Origin: Plectosphaerella cucumerina
Taxonomy: Eukaryota; Ascomycota; Sordariomycetes; Glomerellales; Plectosphaerellaceae
Assembly: GCA_020746995.1 (NCBI GenBank)
Contig: JAGPXD010000002.1
Location: 1,736,001-1,800,000 of the forward strand
DNA: 64,000 bases
Direction of reading: 5' to 3'
The position numbers and the translations under genes are program-made. How positions within the stretch are numbered: position 1 is the stretch's first letter; the number at the start of each line of letters is the position of its first letter. Positions 58,284 to 64,000 of the stretch are shown in pieces. Below the pieces are notes generated by a model. It made no database searches. It had not been told where the DNA came from and saw nothing but the letters and a program-made list of their open reading frames with translations.

Positions 58284-60503
58284 ATGTCACAATCCACCAG
58301 AAACAGCCAGAATCCGGAAAGCGCCCCATCTCTGCCTCAGAAAAAGGCGGTCGCGTATGATGCCCGTGGTCGCGCTGAACTTGTCCCGTGAACTCATCTG
58401 ACTTGGTCACTTTGCCTGCAGCTGTCGGAGTTGCAACGCCCGCAAGGTCAAGTGTTCCGGGACGAAGCCGTGCAATAATTGCACACGAGCTTCCGAATGT
58501 ATCTACCCGCAGAGAGATCGTCAGGTCAGGGTTCACCAAAGGTACTGCTGCCTCTTCTAGTCGTGATCCAGCCGCTGACACTGGGGATGTAGTTACCTTG
58601 ACCGGATTCTGAAGGAGAATGCTGAGCTGCGCGCCCGCCAAGCCCAATCCGAGGCTCCGACGAAAGCGCCGGAGACGGAAGAATCGGGGACAGTCACGGA
58701 AGGCCCTTCGTCCACGACCCCGGCACGCGGCAACATCAGCGATGACACGCCTGAGCATGAGATAATGGAGGAGAGCGACTGGTTTCTGCGGACCAGCACA
58801 TCAGATACGCCAATCTGGATTGCAGAGATTTCCGACGCTGCCTTTGCAACTCGTTTTCGCCAGGTTGCCTCGTCGTCCCCTGCACCAAGTCATATTCCCC
58901 GGAGCACCTACATCTCTGATGACGATCCCTTCTACTCGGCAACAACAACCCCCTCTTGGCCCTCTCCTCCGCGCGCCAAGATGTTGATCGAAGCCGCGCT
59001 TCAGTTCCTACAGAAAAACTACCACGTGGTCCGACGAAGCGAGATTCTTCCATCGATTGCCTCCGGCAGGGGTGGGCAAGCGAGCCGTCCAGTCAGGGCA
59101 GTCAAGATGTGGGCGCTGTTTGCACTCGGCGAACTACGTGCAAGTAAAGGCGTCGACCCGACGCGGGATTTCCCTGGTCTGGCTTATTTCAAGGTTGCGA
59201 GCGAGTTTGCCCGAGTCGTTCACGAGAGACCCCAGCTTGAGACTGTTGAGACGAACGTTCTCTTGGTAAGTCTTCCTGGATGGCTGCCACTTCTGTGCAC
59301 TCTCCAAGCTCTTTGCTAACGTTGCCCCAGGCCTTGTACTCGCTCGAGGTAAACCGGCGACATTCTGCTTCCGTCTTTGTCGGCGCAGCTATGAGAACCG
59401 CTACGATCATGGGATTGCATACCAACATCAGTCCAGGGAGTCTTCCTGATGCCCAGACCCGGGAGCATCGCAACCGGGTCTGGTGGACTGTGTATGTCCT
59501 GGACAGATTCCTGTCTTCAAAGGTTGGCCTCCCGCTATCGATATCGGACGATGACATTTCGGTCGACGACCCATCAAACAGCTCCGCGCTCAGCCCAGAA
59601 GACTTTGGCGACCACGCCCACTTCATGGCTGTGATTCGCCTTGCCAAGATTGCCGGGAATATATCGAGGTCTCTGTATGTTCGAGCGCCACATCAGGCCA
59701 CCTTTCTCCAGAGGATGGAGAGTATTCGGCAGCAACTCGTTCAATGGAAGGATCAACTGTCGAGCGAGGTCAAAGTCGATTTTGATTTTGCCGAAGACAG
59801 GAACGACACCTTGAGACCACCAACCTATAATCTCGAACTCATGTTCAACCAGGTACTTTCCCAATCCCACGTTGAATTCGGTCCTGAACTAACAGCTCAG
59901 CTCTTCATAATAGCCACGAGACCAATCTTGCTTTTTGTCTTCCGTCGCCACATCTCAGAGAGCCGACAGACATTGGCCGATGGTCCTACTCCAGAATCAG
60001 TGAAACGCGTCGCGGAAGAATGTGTTCGCACTGCGCGGCGGTCCTTCCGCATCCTCGCCAAGTACTGGGTCAACGGTGAGGTACACACCTTCAACTATTC
60101 ATACGTACGGTATCTCTTCTCGGCTGCGGTCATCCTGGTAATTTCCAGCGAGCTCGGACAAGAGATGTCTCAGGATGACCACGATGAATACGCCCTGGCA
60201 GCCAGCTTTCTCCAGCAGCTGGAACACAACGGCAACTTTGCAGCGATGGAGTTTTGCTCTCATATCAAGGAGATTCAGAGGATTCTCCAAAACTCAAGAT
60301 CACAGAACCCCCAGCTGCTTGCGCCGCTGCCTGCTGCTCAAGGGCTGGGGTCTGTCACACAAGCCCCCCATCCCCCTGCTGGTGTGTTTGCCCTACGGCC
60401 CGACGGCAATGAGTTGGACGAAGAGATGCCCCTGGACTTGTCTTTCCTCGATGACTGGATCTACGACAATGCGTTCCAACAGCTCCCATGGCAAGGGGAA
60501 TAA
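58284..60503 (+). CDS. Zn2Cys6 transcription factor, probable cluster regulator
   Basis: Five exons: 58284-58354, 58422-58541, 58593-59265, 59331-59852 and 59901-60503. They give 662 residues. The zinc cluster has Cys25, 28, 35, 41, 44 and 50 (CX2CX6CX5CX2CX5C), in ACRSCNARKVKC...PCNNC; intron 1 falls just before Cys25. A linker and dimer-type heptads (SYLDRILKENAELRARQA) follow. The middle-homology domain has LQFLQKNYHVVRRSEIL, MWALFALGELRAS, TATIMGLHTNIS and RNRVWWTVYVLDRFLSSKVGLPLSISDDDI. The C-terminus is acidic (LDEEMPLDLSFLDDWIYDN). Intron 4 (59853-59900) is 48 bp, in frame and stop-free; its removal gives the conserved MFNQ-LFIIATRP. It stops only 50 bp from the convergent RraA-fusion gene and is likely the regulator of its neighbours, which is inference from position. 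Confidence 0.9.
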
Positions 60504-60552
60504 CGTGCCAAATTCAACCTTCGGGTCGGATTGTCTACCGAACCTAGAACAC

Positions 60553-61920
60553 TTAGGCCTTGCGCTGAAGGGTATGATAGCCCAGTTGCTCCCTCGCCGC
60601 AGCGATGGTCGACCCCTCGGATATCAGCTTCCTGATACCCTCCTCGGACTTTTCGATCTTTGCAGTGAGTTCCGCCACCTCCCTTGCCCTGTCCCGAGGC
60701 ACAATCACCACACCATTCGCGTCGGCCACCACGATGTCTCGAGGGCTCACCCGCACCTTTCCAACGCCGATTGACTCGTTGACGCCGCCGACCTGCACTC
60801 GATCCTTGCCCGTGCGCATCCAGCGTCCCGCGGTGAACATTGGGTACCCGTCGCTGATGGCGCGGTCAACATCGCGACACACTCCGTCAATGACGGTGCC
60901 GGCCAGGCCGCGAAGGCCAGCGTACTGCGTCATGATGTCTCCCCAAACGGTGCAGTCCGTCCGACCGGCATTGTCGATGACAACGAAGTCGCCCTCGGCC
61001 ACGTCGTCGATGAAATCTCCCACGCTGCCTGGCGGATCGCTGGCAGGCACGTAACGAACGGTGAAGGCAGGGCCGACTGTTGTCTTCTTGTAGTTGGCCA
61101 AGGGCATGATGGAGAAGGCCTGGCCCGGGATTCCCAGCTTGTCGAGGGCGTCTGAGACGCCAGGGGTATCGGAGTTTTCGAAGAGGGCGACGAGTTCCTG
61201 ATCCTCAACGGACGGTTTCTTGGGGTTCTTGCCTTGGGCAGCGGCTTCCTGAGGCGAAGATGAGGCGGGGATGGCCTCGAACTGCTTGTCATGCATGACC
61301 TCTGCCACCGGCCGGCCTGCACGCACTTCTTGGAGCATTCCGTTCTGTCGACGTTCGATACGCTCGCTCAGGTCCAGCACTTCATCGATGCGGCTCGCCG
61401 GCACAAACACAGTACCGCAGTTGTCGGCAATCACATAGTCGCCCTCATCCACCTTGACGCCTCGGACCTCGATCTGGGTGCCAGACTCGACCTGGACAAG
61501 CCGATTACGCGCACTGATCATGGTGACGCCGAGTCCAAAGACGGGGTAGCCGATGTCCCGGCTCCCGTCAATGTCCCTGCTCATGCCGTCAATGACGGTG
61601 CCCCGGATATGTTTGGCCTTGGCTGCGTTGGCGAGGATGTCTCCCCACGAGGAGATGCCCTCGACACCGCCGGCGATGACGAGGACTCGGTCATTGGTGG
61701 TGATTGCGTCTATGACGGGGCTGATGAGGTGTACCGTAGGTGAGGTTCCCTGCTTCTTGGGGGCGATTTGAATCGTGCTGGCACGGCCGACGGTCTTTGG
61801 GCAGTCCCAGAGGGGGCGGAGGCCGAACGTGGCACCAGGGAGGCCGAGGAAGTCCAGCGCATCAGACACGGTATTGGTGTCGAGTGCTGAGAGTCGATCC
61901 AAGATGCTGGTGTTGGCCAT
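60553..61920 (-). CDS. Tandem RraA-like aldolase/decarboxylase, two fused domains
   Basis: A single exon of 455 residues from ATG 61920. It consists of two complete copies of the RraA / HMG-CHA aldolase fold joined by a linker at about 205-240. Copy 1 has VSDALDFLG, then WGD at 92-94 and RGTVIDGMSRDID with Arg115-Asp116. Copy 2 has VSDALDKLG, WGD at 326-328 and AGTVIDGVCRDVD with Arg349-Asp350. In the bacterial class II enzymes the Arg binds pyruvate and the Asp the metal water. Those enzymes split 4-hydroxy-4-methyl- or 4-carboxy-4-hydroxy-2-oxo acids, or decarboxylate oxaloacetate. Family members are normally about 160-240 residues with one domain, so the fusion is unusual; both copies keep the catalytic residues. 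Divergent from the HpaI-type aldolase. Confidence 0.9.
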   Translation of the reverse strand: MANTSILDRLSALDTNTVSDALDFLGLPGATFGLRPLWDCPKTVGRASTIQIAPKKQGTSPTVHLISPVIDAITTNDRVLVIAGGVEGISSWGDILANAAKAKHIRGTVIDGMSRDIDGSRDIGYPVFGLGVTMISARNRLVQVESGTQIEVRGVKVDEGDYVIADNCGTVFVPASRIDEVLDLSERIERRQNGMLQEVRAGRPVAEVMHDKQFEAIPASSSPQEAAAQGKNPKKPSVEDQELVALFENSDTPGVSDALDKLGIPGQAFSIMPLANYKKTTVGPAFTVRYVPASDPPGSVGDFIDDVAEGDFVVIDNAGRTDCTVWGDIMTQYAGLRGLAGTVIDGVCRDVDRAISDGYPMFTAGRWMRTGKDRVQVGGVNESIGVGKVRVSPRDIVVADANGVVIVPRDRAREVAELTAKIEKSEEGIRKLISEGSTIAAAREQLGYHTLQRKA

Positions 61921-62382
61921 GATGGGATGAGTAGAAGATGTCGGTTTGAACAGACAATTGAGTGCCAGTAGGCGATGATGGGTTGATCATCCCAGCGCAG
62001 AACACTCTTGACTTTCGGCTCTCTTATGGCAATACGGATGCCTCTATTCCATCATTTCGTGTTTGGCCGAACGGTCAAATGATTGTTGCCGTGATTGGAT
62101 CAGTGGGTCGTGCCCCTTTTCTTCGAGTCGTGCGGGTGAACTAGCGTCGTGAAAGCGGCGTCCCGGCGACTGGCAAGAAGCCGAAGACGGTCGGGACGAT
62201 TCCTAAACGCCCTCGCGGACGGCATTGGTAATGTAGAGAAGCACGAAGTCCGCCTACTGCGTATCTCCTTGCTGAATTGTAGTATAAGAAACAGTATCGT
62301 GTGTGTTGCCCGACCTGGCTGCTATACTCGTTGACATCACCAACCCCTGAGTCGATTCAGAAACAAACCTGACGCCGCAACC
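61921..62382. promoter_or_regulatory. Divergent promoter, RraA fusion / HpaI-type aldolase
   Basis: A 462-bp region between two aldolase start codons, which suggests joint control. It carries CCGAACGG at 62067-62074 (two CGG half sites everted with a 2-base gap). It also has several single CGG triplets between 62150 and 62225. Confidence 0.4.
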
Positions 62383-63234
62383 ATGTCCTTTCCATCAGCC
62401 CTCACGACGACGGTGCAGAATCCGAAGCTTCGACTTCTCAACTCTCTTCGCAAGGGTTCGAAACCAATCCTGACCTTCCTTGGCCTCCCATCCTATCGAA
62501 CGGCGCAACTAGTAGCATCCACCGACCTCGACGGCGTCATCATCGACTGCGAGCACGGCCACATCAGCGACGATGCCATGCACGACTCCGTTGCGGCCGT
62601 GGCCGCGCAGGGACTATCTCCCCTCGTACGGATTCGTATGAGCCATTCGGACTTGATCAAACGCGCTCTTGATGCCGGGGCTCACGGCATCGTTGTCCCG
62701 ATGATTGACACTGCCGAAGATGCGGCGGCCGTGGTTCAGAGCGCGAAGTTCCCACCGCAAGGTTTGAGAGGGCAGGGGTCGGCGTTTCCCGGGTTCGCTC
62801 ATGGGGTTGATGTTGCGTCGTATATCAAGACTGCCAACGAGACGCTCATCACCTGCGTCCAGATCGAATCGAAGCGTGGCGTAGAGAATGTTGATGCCAT
62901 CTGCGCTGTTCCGGGGATAGGTGAGCCCTCCGCTAGCACTTCGTCCTTGGCCTTCCTAACATGTACAGACATGCTCTTCATAGGGCCCAACGACCTTGCC
63001 TTATCGGTTCTTGGGTATGTTCCGGCAAGAGGAGACGAGCCGGAGTTTGTGAATGCGATGGAGAGGATCGTCAGTGCGGCGAGAAGACATGGAAAGTGGG
63101 TGGCTCGGCTGTCGAATGACGGTGCGGCAGCCAAGTCTCATCTGGATGTCTTCGACATGGTGGCATTGGGGTACGATGTTCGTGCACTTCGAGAGTGGTA
63201 TTCGAATGAATTGAAGGTCGCCCGGGCGAAATAG
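62383..63234 (+). CDS. HpcH/HpaI-family aldolase
   Basis: Two exons, 62383-62920 and 62969-63234; 267 residues, the family's usual size. These metal-dependent class II enzymes cleave 4-hydroxy-2-oxo acids to pyruvate (or a homologue) and an aldehyde. Landmarks are FLGLPSYRTAQLVAS, DGVIIDCEHGH (catalytic His about 58), LVRIRMSHSDLIKRALDAGAHGIVVPMIDT, GLRGQGSAFPGF, CVQIESKRGVEN (metal Glu about 162) and GID-MLFIGPNDLALSVLG (metal Asp180). The 48-bp intron (62921-62968) splits the codon of that Asp. It contains no stop and is in frame, so an unspliced message would add 16 residues; the spliced form matches the family. It lies between the fused RraA gene and a GST gene. Confidence 0.92.
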   Translation: MSFPSALTTTVQNPKLRLLNSLRKGSKPILTFLGLPSYRTAQLVASTDLDGVIIDCEHGHISDDAMHDSVAAVAAQGLSPLVRIRMSHSDLIKRALDAGAHGIVVPMIDTAEDAAAVVQSAKFPPQGLRGQGSAFPGFAHGVDVASYIKTANETLITCVQIESKRGVENVDAICAVPGIGEPSASTSSLAFLTCTDMLFIGPNDLALSVLGYVPARGDEPEFVNAMERIVSAARRHGKWVARLSNDGAAAKSHLDVFDMVALGYDVRALREWYSNELKVARAK

Positions 63235-63804
63235 CCAGCCACCTTGTCCTCTCCCATCCTACGGTATGTGGTGCATGTGTAAGCCAACCTAGATGTCACG
63301 CTGAAGTCATCGCGGGCCTGGACCCGGACTCGGCCTAATTGGGGTATTTGGGGACGGAGCGGACCTTTCGGAGGCTCCGAACATCTGCAGATCTGCTGAG
63401 TGTGCACCATAATGCTTCTGGTTGCAGATGAGTGTGTTTCCTTTTCTTCTGTGATTGATTGACGGCTGATTCCAAAGTAGGACGTGTGGGTATGCATCCG
63501 TAATCTGGTGCCTCCTGGAGGGCTTGAAACCTCCGTTCCGGCTGACCTCCTCGCCTTTGCATTAAGATTCTCATGAGCTAGGTAATCGCTGTACTTCTCA
63601 AGGTAAGGTACATGGACGCGTTGCAGTTGAGGTGAGCTCCTGTGACTCGCTCCGAGGGCAGAGGAAGCGATGCATACAAAAGAGACGGTGAGTCCCTAAT
63701 GACCTGTGCTCATTTCGACCATTCAAGCCTTCATCATTATTTAACTACTCACATCAGCCTTCACTTACCATCCTCAATCCCAAACTTCAAGACCCTTGAC
63801 GACC
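63235..63804. other. Intergenic, aldolase 3' flank and GST promoter
   Basis: About 0.57 kb with short ORFs only. AT-rich sequence near 63720-63760 precedes the GST start. Nothing else recognised. Confidence 0.5.
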
Positions 63805-64000
63805 ATGGAGAACATCCAGAAAATCAAAGTCCTGGGAATCCACGGACCCAACGCCGGAAAGGTCATCCTCCTATGCGAGGAGCTGGGCCTGCCATACGAG
63901 ACGGAGACAATCCCCCTCAACGACGTCAAGAACCCAAAGTACGTCGCCATCAACCCCAACGGTCGCCTCCCATCCATCCAGGACCCCAACACGGACCTCA
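63805..64000 (+). CDS. Glutathione S-transferase, N-terminal part (cut by window edge)
   Basis: The start codon is at 63805 (GACCATGGAG), with 65 codons visible up to the window end. The thioredoxin-fold start is clear: KIKVLGIHGPNAGKVILLCEELGLPYETE, then NPKYVAINPNGRLPSIQDP with the cis-Pro (LPSI) and the NPNGRLP loop of the Ure2/GST-like fungal group. It conjugates or reduces with glutathione. The rest, including the helical domain, lies outside. It may belong to the same catabolic cluster or be an independent detoxification gene. Confidence 0.85.
   Translation, partial: MENIQKIKVLGIHGPNAGKVILLCEELGLPYETETIPLNDVKNPKYVAINPNGRLPSIQDPNTDL

Overview
The window is nuclear DNA of a filamentous ascomycete (Pezizomycotina, probably Sordariomycetes). 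The grounds are GC-rich genes on both strands with short introns (mostly 47-75 bp, GTRNGT...CTRAY...YAG), a HET-C incompatibility-type protein, Zn2Cys6 regulators, a PTH11-like seven-helix receptor and a URA3 with the insertion usual in moulds. I resolve 23 protein-coding genes (one cut by the right edge) and about 48 introns. I found no rRNA, tRNA, CRISPR, transposon or viral sequence. Exon boundaries were read from splice signals, reading frame and remembered family conservation; none has been tested against transcripts.

Region 1 (0-50.7 kb) is mainly housekeeping. In order: a hypothetical protein with a repeated GFW-type module (169-2665, -); a 6.9 kb stretch without a credible gene; SEN54 tRNA-splicing endonuclease subunit with an RGG tail (-); an arrestin-like protein (-); an RBM39/Rsd1-type splicing factor (-); SCS7 sphingolipid fatty-acid 2-hydroxylase (-); HET-C (+, 10 exons including 19- and 13-nt microexons); a PTC6-like PP2C phosphatase (-); a BTB-like protein (+); PIS1 phosphatidylinositol synthase (-); URA3/pyr4 OMP decarboxylase (-); a Zn2Cys6 factor (+, 10 exons); a type II membrane glycosyltransferase (+); a CCCH zinc-finger protein (+); SRP19/Sec65 (+); and dynactin p150Glued (-).

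Region 2 (50.9-64 kb) looks accessory. It holds a PTH11-like 7TM protein (-) divergent from a short-chain dehydrogenase (+), an alpha/beta hydrolase (+), an aspartate-aminotransferase-family enzyme (-), a second Zn2Cys6 regulator (+), a protein made of two fused RraA-like aldolase domains (-), an HpcH/HpaI aldolase (+) and the start of a glutathione S-transferase (+). Two different pyruvate-aldolase families beside an aminotransferase and a dedicated-looking regulator suggest an undescribed catabolic cluster for a 4-hydroxy-2-oxo acid or a related hydroxy amino acid. This is the most interesting part of the window. The regulator's promoter carries a 17-bp tandem repeat and CCG-N-CGG sites.

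Two splicing oddities stand out. Three introns appear to be GC-AG (in HET-C, the 7TM gene and the aminotransferase). Three introns inside the 55.5-63.3 kb cluster are multiples of three with no stop codon, so retaining them would still give a full-length protein.
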